Counted from the first letter of the stretch, positions 9,606 through 19,647 are shown. The stretch: DNA of 64,000 nucleotides from Marivirga salinae (GCF_030503855.1 NZ_CP129971.1:3348001-3412000), one strand, 5' to 3'. Notes: generated by a model not told the origin, from the sequence alone. Translations and numbers: made by a program.

Positions 9606-10271
9606 ATGAGTATATTGAGAGCTAAGAATATTCAAAAGCATTACGGTGACCTTAAAGTTTTAGATGGTATTGATTTTCAGTTGGATGCAGCTAAAATCAG
9701 TGCTATTGTTGGGCCTAGTGGAGCCGGAAAAAGTACATTATTACATATATTAGGAACACTAGATCAAGCCGATAGCGGAGAACTTTTTTTTAATGACAAA
9801 GATATTAGTCAATTAAAAGGTGGCAGATTATCAAATTTTAGAAATAGCGCTATTGGTTTTATATTTCAATTTCATAATCTCTTACCTGAATTTACGGCTG
9901 AAGAAAATATTTTGATCCCTGCTTATATTTCCAAAAAGGATGAAAAAGCTTCTTTAGAAAGAGCAAAAGAATTGATGAAAATTTTAGGCATAGAGCAAAG
10001 ATCTCATCACAAACCAGGTCAGCTTAGTGGAGGGGAACAACAAAGAGTAGCCGTTGCCAGGGCACTAATGAATAAACCTTCCATTGTATTTGCTGATGAA
10101 CCCAGTGGGAATTTAGATTCCAAAAATGCTGAAGAACTCCATTCATTATTTCTAAAATTAAGAGATGAATTCGGACAAGCATTCGTGATCGTAACCCACA
10201 ATAAAGAATTAGCCACTATTTCTGATGAAAGACATGAGATGAAAGATGGGAAACTGAGTAGATTAGATTAA
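9606..10271 (+). CDS. ABC transporter ATP-binding protein, LolD/MacB type
   Basis: 221 residues, a single nucleotide-binding domain: Walker A GPSGAGKST (about 37-45), Q-loop FQFHNLLPEFTAEEN, signature LSGGEQQRVAVARAL, Walker B IVFADEPSGNLDS, switch histidine VTHN. The GNLDSKNAEELH stretch and length match the LolD/MacB/FtsE group, whose members power lipoprotein release or MacB-type mechanotransmission. No permease gene is adjacent, so the partner (LolC/E-like) must be elsewhere and the substrate is uncertain. Confidence 0.85.
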   Translation: MSILRAKNIQKHYGDLKVLDGIDFQLDAAKISAIVGPSGAGKSTLLHILGTLDQADSGELFFNDKDISQLKGGRLSNFRNSAIGFIFQFHNLLPEFTAEENILIPAYISKKDEKASLERAKELMKILGIEQRSHHKPGQLSGGEQQRVAVARALMNKPSIVFADEPSGNLDSKNAEELHSLFLKLRDEFGQAFVIVTHNKELATISDERHEMKDGKLSRLD

Positions 10272-10524
10272 GTTGGCAAGTTTTCAAGTTTACATGTTGG
10301 CAAGTTGAAGAATGCACAATTTTCTAGATAATAGAAAGTTGGAAGTTAGAAGTCAGAAGCTCGAGGTTTATGTCTGTTGTTTTTTGTTTACTGTCTACTG
10401 TTTATTCTCTATTCATCTAAGTTCTCCTAAGTATTTCCCCTAGTTGAAATTTCGGTTTTCTGCTGATTTATAGGAGGATGATGTGCCCCATCTTTGTTGT
10501 ATCATTCATCAAAGTGAAATCATC

Positions 10525-11502
10525 ATGAAACAATTATTCATCATTCCAGCGATTTTAGCGCTTCTGTTAGGATTCAATATGGATTTAAAAGCTCAAGATG
10601 TTTATTTTTCTCAATTCTATGCTAATCCTATTTATTTAAATAGTGCTTTGGCTGGTTCTGAAGGAAATCCTAGATTAACATTGGCCCACAGACAACAATG
10701 GAGTAACCTCCAAGCTTATAATGCCTCTTACTTTTCATTTGACACACCGCTTGGTAAGCAATCAGGTTTAGCGATTCATGCTTTAAATGATCAGCAAATG
10801 GATGGAGTCATCAACAATAACGCAATTGGTACTACTTTATCTCATAGAATTGAATTAAATAATAGAGCCATAATTGGCGGAGGGATTTCCCTAAACTATT
10901 TCCAAAAGTCATTTGACTGGAATAAATTAACATTTGAAGATCAAATGAGAGCTGGGAGCAGTAATCGCTACCCTACTGCCGAAAGATTTGGTCAATCAAG
11001 AACCAATATGGTTGATGTTGGGGTGGGCTTTGTTTATGCTGCTGAAAACTTAGTTGCTGGATTAAACATTTCACATATCAATACACCAAAAGAAAGATTC
11101 AATCCTGACTCTGACACATCTTTACCTAGAAGATATACAGCACACATCGCATACAGCTTCCATAAATTCTCTTACGGAAAGCAAGCTTATTCAATAACGC
11201 CATCCATTGTATATGAAAACCAAGCTGGAATGGATTATATGAATGTGGGTGGATATTGGAATAATAACTTTTTGACTTTGGGAACTTGGTATAGAGTTAA
11301 GCAAGCCATGGTTTTTACTGTAGGATTTTCTTACCAACAGTTCAATTTGGGTTATAGCTACGACCATAGCTTACAGAATGCACAAAGCAATTATGGCGCA
11401 ACAAATGAATTTACTTTATCTTATAGATTTGAATGGAAAGGAAAAGATCCGAGCAAAAACTACAAAGGGAAATGCCCTGATTTGTATAAAAACTTAAGAT
11501 AA
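10525..11502 (+). CDS. PorP/SprF family type IX secretion membrane protein
   Basis: 325 residues from the ATG at 10525, which places a signal peptide (MKQLFIIPAILALLLGFNMD, cleavage near LKAQ-DV) at the N-terminus; a longer frame from 10483 would bury it. The mature protein starts DVYFSQFYANPIYLNSALAG, the hallmark of PorP/SprF, and continues as an outer-membrane beta-barrel of about 14 strands ending in an aromatic residue pattern. SprF is needed for secretion of SprB adhesin in gliding bacteria and PorP is a T9SS component; Cytophagales carry many paralogues, so its specific partner is unknown. Stands alone, without an adjacent SprB-like gene. Confidence 0.88.
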   Translation: MKQLFIIPAILALLLGFNMDLKAQDVYFSQFYANPIYLNSALAGSEGNPRLTLAHRQQWSNLQAYNASYFSFDTPLGKQSGLAIHALNDQQMDGVINNNAIGTTLSHRIELNNRAIIGGGISLNYFQKSFDWNKLTFEDQMRAGSSNRYPTAERFGQSRTNMVDVGVGFVYAAENLVAGLNISHINTPKERFNPDSDTSLPRRYTAHIAYSFHKFSYGKQAYSITPSIVYENQAGMDYMNVGGYWNNNFLTLGTWYRVKQAMVFTVGFSYQQFNLGYSYDHSLQNAQSNYGATNEFTLSYRFEWKGKDPSKNYKGKCPDLYKNLR

Positions 11503-11593
11503 AGCTATATATAATAAGATTTAATTTAGTACATATTCATAAAGTACCTCTTAAACAACTCAATAAAAGCCTGATAGGCACTATTTAAAATAT

Positions 11594-11659
11594 TTGAGGA
11601 GTGATGACCTCAAGTGATGGATGATGATGAATAGGGCAGGTTGTGAAAACAATCTGCCC
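11594..11659 (+). terminator. Two hairpins downstream of porP/sprF
   Basis: First hairpin: TTGAGG/CCTCAA at 11594-11613. Second and stronger: GGGCAGGTTGT/ACAATCTGCCC with a GAAA loop and one G-U pair at 11634-11659, followed by a modest T-rich tail (ATTCTGTTTAAAAG). Likely the porP terminator; the tail is weaker than at other terminators here. Confidence 0.5.
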
Positions 11660-11768
11660 ATTCTGTTTAAAAGCCTATCCAAAAATAAAAATCCTAAACT
11701 AGTTTAACATTTTGGCTTGCCATTTTCAGCTTGAATTTAAAAAGCTTAATTTCGCTTTTGTAAAACTT

Positions 11769-12980
11769 ATGGAAATGATTAAAACAGCATACATAGTAGA
11801 TATAGCAAGAACTCCAGTTGGAAAATTCGGAGGCACATTAAGCAGCGTAAGGCCAGATGATTTGGCTGCTCACATCATTAAAAGTATATTAGAAAGACAG
11901 ACAAATTTTGACAAATCCTTATTGGAAGATGTGATTTTAGGTGCAGCTAACCAAGCAGGTGAGGACAACAGAAATGTGGCGAGAATGGCAGGATTAATGG
12001 CAGGATTACCTATTGAAGTGGGTGGTTTAACAGTTAATAGATTATGCGCATCTGGTTTGCAATCTATTATGGATGCTAGCCGTGCTACCATGTTGGGTGA
12101 TGGTGAAGCTTTTATAGCAGGTGGTGTAGAAAGCATGACCCGTGCACCTTTTGTTATGGCTAAAGCCGAAACAGCTTATTCCAGAAAACCAGAAGTATAT
12201 GACACTACGATTGGTTGGAGATTTATAAATCCTAAGCTAGCTGAAATGCACTACCCTTTTGCAATGGGAGAAACAGCAGAAAATGTAGCAGAAAAATGGA
12301 AAATAAGTAGAGAAGCTCAAGATGAATTTGCACATAATTCTCAACTAAAATATGATGCAGCACATAAAGCTGGGAAATTCAATAATGAATTGGTTCCAGT
12401 ATCAATTCCTCAAAGAAAAGCTGAAGATATTGTATTTGGAAAAGATGAACACCCAAGGCTTTCTTCTATTGAAAAATTAGGTTCTCTTAAACCTGCTTTC
12501 AAGAAAGATGGATCCGTTACAGCTGGAAACGCAAGTGGAGTAAATGATGGATCAGCTGCCAGCTTGATAGTAAATGAAGAAACCTTAAAGAAATTTAATT
12601 TAAAACCGATGGCAAGGGTAGTCAGCATGGCTATAGCGGGTGTAAGTCCTGATACCATGGGGATTGGCCCAGTTCCAGCTACTCTTAAAGCTTTGAAAAG
12701 AGCAGGGTTAAAGGTTTCCGATATAGATTTAATAGAATTAAATGAAGCCTTTGCTTCTCAATCAATTGCTTGCATTCAAGATTTGGATTTAAATCCTGGA
12801 ATCATAAATGTAAATGGAGGTTCTATTGCTATTGGACATCCATTAGGTGCAAGTGGGACCAGAATATCAGCCACTCTATTACATGAAATGCAAAAGAGAG
12901 AAAATGTGAAATATGGTTTGGCTACCATGTGCGTAGGTGTTGGGCAGGGTGCTGCAATTATTTACGAAAAATTAAATTAA
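11769..12980 (+). CDS. Acetyl-CoA C-acyltransferase (thiolase)
   Basis: 403 residues from the ATG at 11769 (ATG at 11775 is also possible); an upstream in-frame ATG at 11712 would add an unlike-family extension. Thiolase signatures: active-site cysteine in NRLCASGLQSIM, NEAFASQSIACI, NGGSIAIGHPLGASG with the catalytic histidine, and the second cysteine in MCVGVGQGAA. It makes or cleaves 3-ketoacyl-CoA in fatty-acid oxidation (FadA type); acetoacetyl-CoA thiolase is the alternative. A -7-like TAATTTCG at 11747-11754 with TTTT 20 bp upstream is a plausible promoter. Confidence 0.92.
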   Translation: MEMIKTAYIVDIARTPVGKFGGTLSSVRPDDLAAHIIKSILERQTNFDKSLLEDVILGAANQAGEDNRNVARMAGLMAGLPIEVGGLTVNRLCASGLQSIMDASRATMLGDGEAFIAGGVESMTRAPFVMAKAETAYSRKPEVYDTTIGWRFINPKLAEMHYPFAMGETAENVAEKWKISREAQDEFAHNSQLKYDAAHKAGKFNNELVPVSIPQRKAEDIVFGKDEHPRLSSIEKLGSLKPAFKKDGSVTAGNASGVNDGSAASLIVNEETLKKFNLKPMARVVSMAIAGVSPDTMGIGPVPATLKALKRAGLKVSDIDLIELNEAFASQSIACIQDLDLNPGIINVNGGSIAIGHPLGASGTRISATLLHEMQKRENVKYGLATMCVGVGQGAAIIYEKLN

Positions 12981-13083
12981 CCCTATTAGGCTTTTATATG
13001 ATAAAATTTTATTACCACTTGATATTCAGGACCAAATAATAAATATTTGTATTACTAAATATTAGAATTTACACAAAATCAAA

Positions 13084-13335
13084 ATGGATTTAGAAAGAGC
13101 AAAACGTTTTTCATCATTTATTTATTGGATACCTGCTATAATCATCATAATGGGAAGACTACCTATTCCAGAATTGGCTTTTATTGCATTGCCTATTCCC
13201 TATTATGTGGTATTCTATTTTTTATATACCAAAACAGAAAAATCACAAAGAAACAGAGTAGAATTAGCTCGACTTGTTTTGGTCACCATCTCCCATTTTG
13301 TATTATATTACATGATGTTTCATGGCAGTATTTAA
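13084..13335 (+). CDS. Small membrane protein of unknown function
   Basis: 83 residues. Three likely membrane segments: about 12-26 (FIYWIPAIIIIMG), 29-48 (LAFIALPIPYYVVFYFLY) and 65-80 (LVLVTISHFVLYYMMF), with a charged stretch KTEKSQRNRVELAR between the second and third. I do not recognise the family. It precedes thyA by 51 bp on the same strand and may be the first gene of that run. Confidence 0.6.
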   Translation: MDLERAKRFSSFIYWIPAIIIIMGRLPIPELAFIALPIPYYVVFYFLYTKTEKSQRNRVELARLVLVTISHFVLYYMMFHGSI

Positions 13336-13386
13336 TCATATAATAACTTTAAGAAAAATTCCCATTCAATATATAATCAAAGAAAA

Positions 13387-14181
13387 ATGAAGCAGTATCA
13401 CGATTTAATGCAGCATATTTTAGACAAAGGAGTCCAAAAAGGAGATAGAACTGGAACTGGAACCATTAGTGTTTTCGGCTACCAGATGCGCTATGACTTA
13501 TCCGAGGGCTTCCCAGTTGTGACCACTAAAAAGCTTCATTTAAGATCCATCATTCATGAATTACTTTGGTTTTTGAAAGGTGAAACGAATATCAAATATT
13601 TAAAGGAAAATGGGGTTTCGATCTGGGACGAATGGGCAGATGAAAATGGTGAATTAGGCCCTGTTTACGGTTCACAATGGAGAAACTGGCCTACTCCTGA
13701 TGGAAAACATATTGATCAAATCAGTCAGATTATTGATCAGATCAAAAACACACCTAATTCAAGAAGGATAATGGTAAGTGCTTGGAATGTGTCAGATGTT
13801 CCCAACATGGCTTTACCTCCTTGCCATGCGCTATTTCAATTTTATGTGGCGGATGGGAAATTAAGTTGCCAGTTATATCAACGTTCTGCAGATGTATTTC
13901 TAGGAGTTCCTTTTAATATCGCTTCTTATGCTTTATTAACTATGATGGTAGCTCAGGTTTGTGATTTAGAACCAGGTGATTTTATTCATACTTTAGGAGA
14001 TGCACATTTGTATTCCAATCATCTGGAACAGACTGAATTGCAATTATCAAGAGAGCCCTACCCTCTTCCAAAAATGAAAATCAATCCTAATGTGAAAAAC
14101 ATATTTGATTTCAAATTTGAGGATTTCGAATTAGTGGATTATCAATATCATCCTCATATAAAGGCAGCTGTTGCGGTTTAA
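13387..14181 (+). CDS. thyA: Thymidylate synthase
   Basis: 264 residues, the same length as E. coli ThyA. It makes dTMP from dUMP with methylene-tetrahydrofolate. Motifs: [34 protein letters not shown], catalytic Cys146 in [42 protein letters not shown]. dfr/folA, often its neighbour, is not here. The next gene begins 6 bp after the stop, so the four genes 13387-17122 are probably one transcript. Confidence 0.98.
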   Translation: MKQYHDLMQHILDKGVQKGDRTGTGTISVFGYQMRYDLSEGFPVVTTKKLHLRSIIHELLWFLKGETNIKYLKENGVSIWDEWADENGELGPVYGSQWRNWPTPDGKHIDQISQIIDQIKNTPNSRRIMVSAWNVSDVPNMALPPCHALFQFYVADGKLSCQLYQRSADVFLGVPFNIASYALLTMMVAQVCDLEPGDFIHTLGDAHLYSNHLEQTELQLSREPYPLPKMKINPNVKNIFDFKFEDFELVDYQYHPHIKAAVAV

Positions 14182-14187
14182 ATTATA

Positions 14188-15279
14188 ATGATCTTGAAAA
14201 AGTTAAGTCTTGCTGTATTATTTATATTATTTAGCTTTTCTTTAAATGCTCAGAAGTACGATTGGTATGTAAATGGTCAAGTCATAAAAGGCTTTATTTT
14301 AAAACACAATGAACACGTAGGGCATTTAGCAAATTCTCATCCATCTGGCATTGAACTAAGTTTGCAGCAAAAACTTAATGGAAAAAGGGAATGGGAGAAC
14401 TTATACAATAAACCATTGGTAAGCTATGGTTTATCTTATTATGATCTTCAAAATCCCAAATTAGGGCATTTAGTGGTTGGTTCTGCTGCCATGGATTTGC
14501 CCCTGAAAAGAACTGAAAATACTGCTTTATATTTCCGAATTGGAACAGGTCTGGTTTACAGCACAAATCCATATGATAGGGAAACGAATAACCAGAATAA
14601 TATGGTAACTAGTACTATCACCTATCTATTACAAACCCGTTTAACATATGAAATTAAATTAAATGAACATTTAAGCATAACACCTAATTTAAATGTTACT
14701 CATGCCAGCAATGGGGCACAAAGAGCTCCCAATAGAGGTGTAAATATTATCACTGCCAATATGGGAATGTCTTATAAAATCAAAAGCCAAGAAGAACAGG
14801 AATTTCGTGACATTACTCCATTGGATAAGACTCCATACCAAATTTATTTTTTATTAAGTGGTGGAAGAAACACCCGAACTTTGCAAGTACGGGAACCTCT
14901 ACCCTTCTTTAACTTACTGTTATATGGTCAAAAATATGTGAATCCAAAAAGTGATTGGGGCATTGGGCTAGAATATTTCCATAGCTACTCTTTAAAAGAA
15001 CAGATTGCGACTAATTGGTTTAGATTATATGATGATGAAGAAATCACAGACTTTAAAAGGTTAGGATTACTAATTGGACATGAACTAAAATTTGGGAAAC
15101 TGGGCTTTATCTCACAAATTGGCGTTTATATTTACAACCCAAGCAAATCGAATATGCCAGTTTATCTGCGATTCGGATTACGCTATCAATTTCATGAGAA
15201 CATAATGGCACAAGTTGCACTAAAAACACATGCCGCCACAGCAGAACAAGCAGAAATAGGTATTGGATGGAGATTTTAA
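14188..15279 (+). CDS. Acyloxyacyl hydrolase (lipid A 3-O-deacylase, PagL-like)
   Basis: 363 residues. Signal peptide MILKKLSLAVLFILFSFSLNAQ (cleavage after residue 22). The mature part is an outer-membrane beta-barrel with the PagL-type catalytic motif HASNG (in NVTHASNGAQRAPNRG, about residue 171), where His and Ser belong to the active-site triad. PagL removes the 3-O acyl chain from lipid A; in Bacteroidota the substrate and physiological role are unproven. The barrel ends in aromatic IGIGWRF, an outer-membrane insertion signal. The stop overlaps the next gene by 13 bp, suggesting translational coupling. Confidence 0.8.
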   Translation: MILKKLSLAVLFILFSFSLNAQKYDWYVNGQVIKGFILKHNEHVGHLANSHPSGIELSLQQKLNGKREWENLYNKPLVSYGLSYYDLQNPKLGHLVVGSAAMDLPLKRTENTALYFRIGTGLVYSTNPYDRETNNQNNMVTSTITYLLQTRLTYEIKLNEHLSITPNLNVTHASNGAQRAPNRGVNIITANMGMSYKIKSQEEQEFRDITPLDKTPYQIYFLLSGGRNTRTLQVREPLPFFNLLLYGQKYVNPKSDWGIGLEYFHSYSLKEQIATNWFRLYDDEEITDFKRLGLLIGHELKFGKLGFISQIGVYIYNPSKSNMPVYLRFGLRYQFHENIMAQVALKTHAATAEQAEIGIGWRF

Positions 15280-16022
15280 GAAAATATAGAATATACTTAT
15301 TTTTAATCCTTTTGGGAACTTCACTACAATCTTGCGATTCAGAGGAAGCATTTGACTGCATTAAAAAATCGGGAGAAGAAACAACAATCATAATCGATGA
15401 TTTTCCAGATTTCGCTAAATTATTAATCCATGATGATATAGAACTGGAAATAGTGGAAACCGATCAGGAATATTTTGAACTGACTTATGGCAAAAACCTT
15501 ATCCCAAAAATTGTGATGAATCATGAAAATGATTCCTTGAGCTTCTTTAATCAAAATTTTTGCGGATGGACTAGAGATTTTGAAAAACCCAAATTAAAAT
15601 GGTTCACCAACAAAAGTTCTATTAATGTCCTCTGTCTTAGCAACGGGAAAATCACTTCTGAAGATACCATTAGAAATAATTTTCTAATCAGAGTTGAAAG
15701 TTCAACTAATGAAGTGGATTTAAAAATTAATAATAATAATACCACGCTTTTAAGTAATTCATCAAGCTTATTTAAGGTTTCTGGAAAATGCAATGACCTT
15801 CGAATTGCAGCCTTCTTTAATGACGGAAAATATGAATGTGGCAATTTTATAGTTAATACAGCAAATGTCTTGCAAAGAGGCTATAATGACATAACAGTAA
15901 ATGTAAGAGATAGTTTAGTCGGTAGTATTGAAAATGCAGGAAGGATACTTTATAAAGGCAACCCAGGTGTCAAAGTAGCAGTTAGCAATGGAGGAGAATT
16001 AATTCATTTAGACCAAGAGTAA
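15267..16022 (+). CDS. GIN-domain (DUF2807-like) lipoprotein
   Basis: 251 residues with a lipoprotein signal ending at Cys23 (LLGTSLQSC). The rest resembles the right-handed beta-helix head domain found in putative Bacteroidota autotransporter adhesin heads (GIN/DUF2807): IIIDDFPDFAKLLIHDDIELEIVET at the start, then repeated short strands. Likely periplasm- or surface-exposed; function unknown. The start overlaps the deacylase gene by 13 bp and the stop is 2 bp before the next ATG. Confidence 0.65.
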   Translation: MEILRKYRIYLFLILLGTSLQSCDSEEAFDCIKKSGEETTIIIDDFPDFAKLLIHDDIELEIVETDQEYFELTYGKNLIPKIVMNHENDSLSFFNQNFCGWTRDFEKPKLKWFTNKSSINVLCLSNGKITSEDTIRNNFLIRVESSTNEVDLKINNNNTTLLSNSSSLFKVSGKCNDLRIAAFFNDGKYECGNFIVNTANVLQRGYNDITVNVRDSLVGSIENAGRILYKGNPGVKVAVSNGGELIHLDQE

Positions 16023-16024
16023 CT

Positions 16025-17122
16025 ATGAATATCACTAAACCTACCTTATTACTAGATGAAAAGAAATGCAAGGACAATATTAAAAATATGATTAGCCGAG
16101 CTAATCGGTTCAATTGTAATTTACGCCCTCATTTTAAAACACATCAGTCTATTGTAGTTGGAAATTGGTTTCAGGATTTAGGGGTAAGTCAATGTGCAGT
16201 TTCCTCCTTAGAAATGGCAAAATATTTCTTCAATGCAGGTTGGACAGATATTACGGTTGCATTTCCTCTGAATATTTTAGAACACACCACTGCTAACGAC
16301 TTAGCAAGGAAGATAAAATTAAATTTGTGCGTTGAATCCCTTGAAACTGTCAAAGCTTTAAATGATTTTTTAGAACATCCTGTTGGTATATTCTTAAAAA
16401 TAGATGCAGGATACCATAGAACCGGACTTGAAGCTGAAAACTATGCTGAAATAGAGGCTATTCTTGAAGCTTTGGAAAGCAATCAACTTATCACCATCAA
16501 GGGATTTTTACAACATGCGGGTCACACATACGGAGCTCATGGCAAAAAAGAAATTGATGAAATCCATGCCTTTACATCTGAGAAGATGATCAATCTGAAA
16601 GATCATTTTATAAAAAAATATCCTGATATCATTATTTCAAATGGAGACACTCCTACTTGCAGTGTATCTGAAAATTTTGAGCATATAGACGAAATGCGTC
16701 CTGGTAATTTTGTCTTTTTTGATGTAATGCAAGCAGAAATTGGCTCTTGCAATTATGAAAACATAGCCGTAGCCATGGCTTGTCCAGTAGTTGCCAAACA
16801 TGCTGGTAGAAATGAAGTGATTATTTACGGAGGTGCAGTACATTTCTCAAAAGACAGAATAGAAAAAGACGGTAAAACCATTTATGGATTAATAGCTGAA
16901 GAAAAAGAAAAGGGATGGGGGAATCCTATTTCAGGTTGGTATGTTAAGAAATTGTCCCAGGAACACGGTACTATTCATATTCCTGATGAAGATTTTGATC
17001 AAATTAAAATTGGAGATTTATTATACATACTTCCAATTCACTCATGCTTAACTGCCAATTTGATGAGTAAATATTATACGCTTGAGGGTGAAGAGATTGA
17101 GATGTTTCGGTATTTGAGTTAG
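16025..17122 (+). CDS. D-threonine aldolase-like PLP enzyme (alanine racemase fold)
   Basis: 365 residues. N-terminal alanine-racemase-type barrel with the PLP lysine in LRPHFKTHQS (about residue 40), then IDAGYHRTGLE and the phosphate-binding SNGDTPTCS; C-terminal beta domain (D-serine dehydratase-like) with GGAVHFSKDR and the metal-site LPIHSCLTANLM. The family includes D-threonine aldolase and D-serine dehydratase (DSD1), both PLP- and metal-dependent; which substrate is used here cannot be told from sequence. It is last in the thyA run. Confidence 0.8.
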   Translation: MNITKPTLLLDEKKCKDNIKNMISRANRFNCNLRPHFKTHQSIVVGNWFQDLGVSQCAVSSLEMAKYFFNAGWTDITVAFPLNILEHTTANDLARKIKLNLCVESLETVKALNDFLEHPVGIFLKIDAGYHRTGLEAENYAEIEAILEALESNQLITIKGFLQHAGHTYGAHGKKEIDEIHAFTSEKMINLKDHFIKKYPDIIISNGDTPTCSVSENFEHIDEMRPGNFVFFDVMQAEIGSCNYENIAVAMACPVVAKHAGRNEVIIYGGAVHFSKDRIEKDGKTIYGLIAEEKEKGWGNPISGWYVKKLSQEHGTIHIPDEDFDQIKIGDLLYILPIHSCLTANLMSKYYTLEGEEIEMFRYLS

Positions 17123-17193
17123 AAGTTTGAAGCTTGAAGATGGAAGTCATTGTAACATAAACTCACATCTTATAATCCAAAACTCATTTCTGA

Positions 17194-18492
17194 CTACTGC
17201 CCCTCCATATAATCCAATGTCAAGTTAATAAATGCCTTAACACCGGTAAGCATTCCACTTTCGTCTACGAAGAAATCAGGTGTATGATGGCCTCCTAAAG
17301 CTTGACCTTCTGGCAGTGTTTCCGGTCTTCCGCCTATGAAAAAATATAGTCCAGGGATTTCATTTTGGAAATAGGAGAAATCTTCGGCACCAGTTACAGC
17401 TTTCATCACGTGTAACTTTTCCTCTCCTACTGTTTTTTGTAAGGAGGAAACCATTTTATTGGTCAAATCAATATCATTGTAGGTTAGGGGTGCATTTTCT
17501 ACTATTTCTACTTCTGCAGTTGCTCCTGCTATTTCTGCTATATTGGTTGCTGTTAGTTTGATTTTTTCATGAATCATTTCTCTCATGCCTTCATCTAAAG
17601 TTCTGATCGTTCCTTCCAACATAGCAGTTTCAGGAATGATATTAAAACGATTACCACCTTGCATAATTCCTACAGTCACTACAGCTGCCTCTTTGGTTAA
17701 CTCTGAATTTCTGGATACAATGTATTGCAGACTATTTATGATTTGAGCTGAGACCGCAATAGGATCAACACTAGCCCAAGGAGTGGAACCATGCGCTTGC
17801 TTACCTTTAATATTAATAGTGAATCTATCAGAAGCCGCCATTATGCCTTCTGTTTTGTATTTGATATGTCCGACTGTGGTTCCAGCATTAATGTGCAGAC
17901 CAAAAATAGCTTCCACATCAGGATTTTTTAACACACCTTCTTCCACCATCATTTTAGCTCCTCCCCTTTCTCCAGTTGGTACTCCTTCCTCAGCTGGTTG
18001 AAAAATAAACTTGATGGTTCCTGGAAGGTCTTCTTTCATTTCACTGAAAACTTCTGCAACTCCCATCATAATGGCAATATGCGTATCATGACCACATGCA
18101 TGCATCACGCCAGTTTCCTGACCATTATATTCAGTTACTACTTCCGATTTGAATGGTAAATCATTTCGCTCTGTAACTGGCAAGGCATCAATATCTGCTC
18201 TAAGCCCTACAACTGGGCCAGGCTTTCCACCTTTAAAAATGGCTACAACACCTGTATGAGCAACTCCAGTCTGCACATCCAAACCTAAACTTTTTAAATG
18301 TTCAGCTATTTTTTCTCCTGTCTTATATTCCCTATTGGATAATTCTGGATTTTGATGAAAATGTCTTCTCCACTCAATTACCTTCTCTTCAATATCTTCT
18401 GCTTTTTCCAACGCAATTTTGTGCAAATCCTGTGAAAATGAAATGGCAGGAATAATAATCAAAGCAATGAGTATTGGATATAACTTTTTCAT
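17194..18492 (-). CDS. Secreted M20-family amidohydrolase (aminoacylase/carboxypeptidase type)
   Basis: 432 residues. Signal peptide MKKLYPILIALIIIPAISFS, so probably periplasmic or exported. M20D motifs: RRHFHQNPELSNREYKT, GLRADIDALPV, and the metal motif MHACGHDTH (about 134-142), then QPAEEG with the catalytic glutamate and AEDFSYF near the C-terminus. Members cleave N-acyl amino acids, hippurate or IAA-conjugates; the substrate here is unknown. Monocistronic, convergent with the thyA run; no clear terminator is seen between them. Confidence 0.88.
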   Translation of the reverse strand: MKKLYPILIALIIIPAISFSQDLHKIALEKAEDIEEKVIEWRRHFHQNPELSNREYKTGEKIAEHLKSLGLDVQTGVAHTGVVAIFKGGKPGPVVGLRADIDALPVTERNDLPFKSEVVTEYNGQETGVMHACGHDTHIAIMMGVAEVFSEMKEDLPGTIKFIFQPAEEGVPTGERGGAKMMVEEGVLKNPDVEAIFGLHINAGTTVGHIKYKTEGIMAASDRFTINIKGKQAHGSTPWASVDPIAVSAQIINSLQYIVSRNSELTKEAAVVTVGIMQGGNRFNIIPETAMLEGTIRTLDEGMREMIHEKIKLTATNIAEIAGATAEVEIVENAPLTYNDIDLTNKMVSSLQKTVGEEKLHVMKAVTGAEDFSYFQNEIPGLYFFIGGRPETLPEGQALGGHHTPDFFVDESGMLTGVKAFINLTLDYMEGQ

Positions 18493-18612
18493 AGAGTATA
18501 GATTTTAATCAAGTTTAAATATATTGAAATATTTTAAAGAATTAGAGGAAATATGAACAACCTAAAAATAAACCATTGTAGAATCAAAAGAATACATTAG
18601 AATATGACTTTT

Positions 18613-18636
18613 AGCACGAGCTAAGAAGCTCGCGCT
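18613..18636. repeat. Hairpin in the M20-YaaA gap
   Basis: AGCACGAGCT and AGCTCGCGCT form 10-bp arms with one mismatch and a 4-nt loop, 16 bp beyond the yaaA stop. Lack of a following T-run makes it look more like a dispersed palindrome (REP-like) than a standard terminator. Confidence 0.4.
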
Positions 18637-18651
18637 GCATCTAATTGATGT

Positions 18652-19419
18652 TTAACCTCTTTTAAAAGCCAATTTTGTTTCAGTTGAATCCTTTTCATCA
18701 AAAGAATAACCATCCAAATCAAACCCCTTCAAATCCTCAACTTTCTCCACTTGATTTTTGACTATATAGCGAGCCATTAAGCCTCTTGCCTTTTTGGCAA
18801 AGAAGGAAATGATTTTATACTGACCATTTTTGAAATCCTTAAATTCAACATCTACTATATTAAAATCCTTCTTTAATTCATTTTTATTCACGGATTTAAA
18901 ATATTCATTAGACGCAAGATTGATCAATACTTTATCACCCTGAGATTTAAGATCCTTCTTGAGTTGCTCGGTAATCTTATCTCCCCAAAACTCATACAAA
19001 TTATTGCCTTTGTCTGTTTCCAATTTAGTACCCATTTCCAATCTGTAAGGCTGAATTAAATCCAAGGGTCTTAGTAAACCATATAATCCTGATAAAATTC
19101 GGATATGCTGTTGGGCATAATCATGATCTTCTTGAGTAAAGTCCTCAGCTTCCATTCCTTGGTAAACATCGCCCTGGAAAGCTAAGACTGCTTGTTTAGC
19201 ATGTTTGGGAGTTCGCTTTTTGAAATTATCATAGCGCTCTACATTCAATTGTGCCAATTTATCACTAATGCTCATCAGCTCTTGAACCTCTTCTTCCGAT
19301 TTGGTTTTAAGCACTTCTATCAGCTGATTGGTTTCTTCATTAAATCGTGTTTTTGTACTCCTAATATCAAATTGTTTCTCAAAATCCAGACTTTTAGCCG
19401 GTGACAATATTGCAATCAT
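18652..19419 (-). CDS. yaaA: Peroxide stress protein YaaA (UPF0246)
   Basis: 255 residues, normal for the family. Begins MIAILSPAKSLDFE, the family signature, followed by conserved RYDNFKKRTPKHAKQAVLAFQGDVYQG and ILSGLYGLLRPLDLIQPYRLEMGT, and ends with a KKARGLMARYIV block. In E. coli YaaA limits free iron and DNA damage during H2O2 stress; the fold can bind DNA. Monocistronic. Confidence 0.95.
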   Translation of the reverse strand: MIAILSPAKSLDFEKQFDIRSTKTRFNEETNQLIEVLKTKSEEEVQELMSISDKLAQLNVERYDNFKKRTPKHAKQAVLAFQGDVYQGMEAEDFTQEDHDYAQQHIRILSGLYGLLRPLDLIQPYRLEMGTKLETDKGNNLYEFWGDKITEQLKKDLKSQGDKVLINLASNEYFKSVNKNELKKDFNIVDVEFKDFKNGQYKIISFFAKKARGLMARYIVKNQVEKVEDLKGFDLDGYSFDEKDSTETKLAFKRG

Positions 19420-19647
19420 AGTTTTTCCTTATTTTGAAATATAAACTTAGCACTTATTAAAATGTTACGGGAAATGATTCAAGAATAAAGATTCTAGACT
19501 CAAGACTTTTTTCAAATAATAGATAAATTTTCTAGTTCATCTTATTTATACCGGTCTGACCTTCGGTACTGACCTAACTTCGAGATTCCTTACTTCCAAC
19601 TAACTTCCTACACCCTTCATCCCCCACCCTAAATCTTACCTCAAAAC

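Noticed and set aside
10483..10524. Upstream ATG of the PorP/SprF gene
   Set aside because: It would add 14 residues before a normal signal peptide, and a CATCTTTG box at 10489-10496 overlaps it, suggesting that transcription begins downstream.
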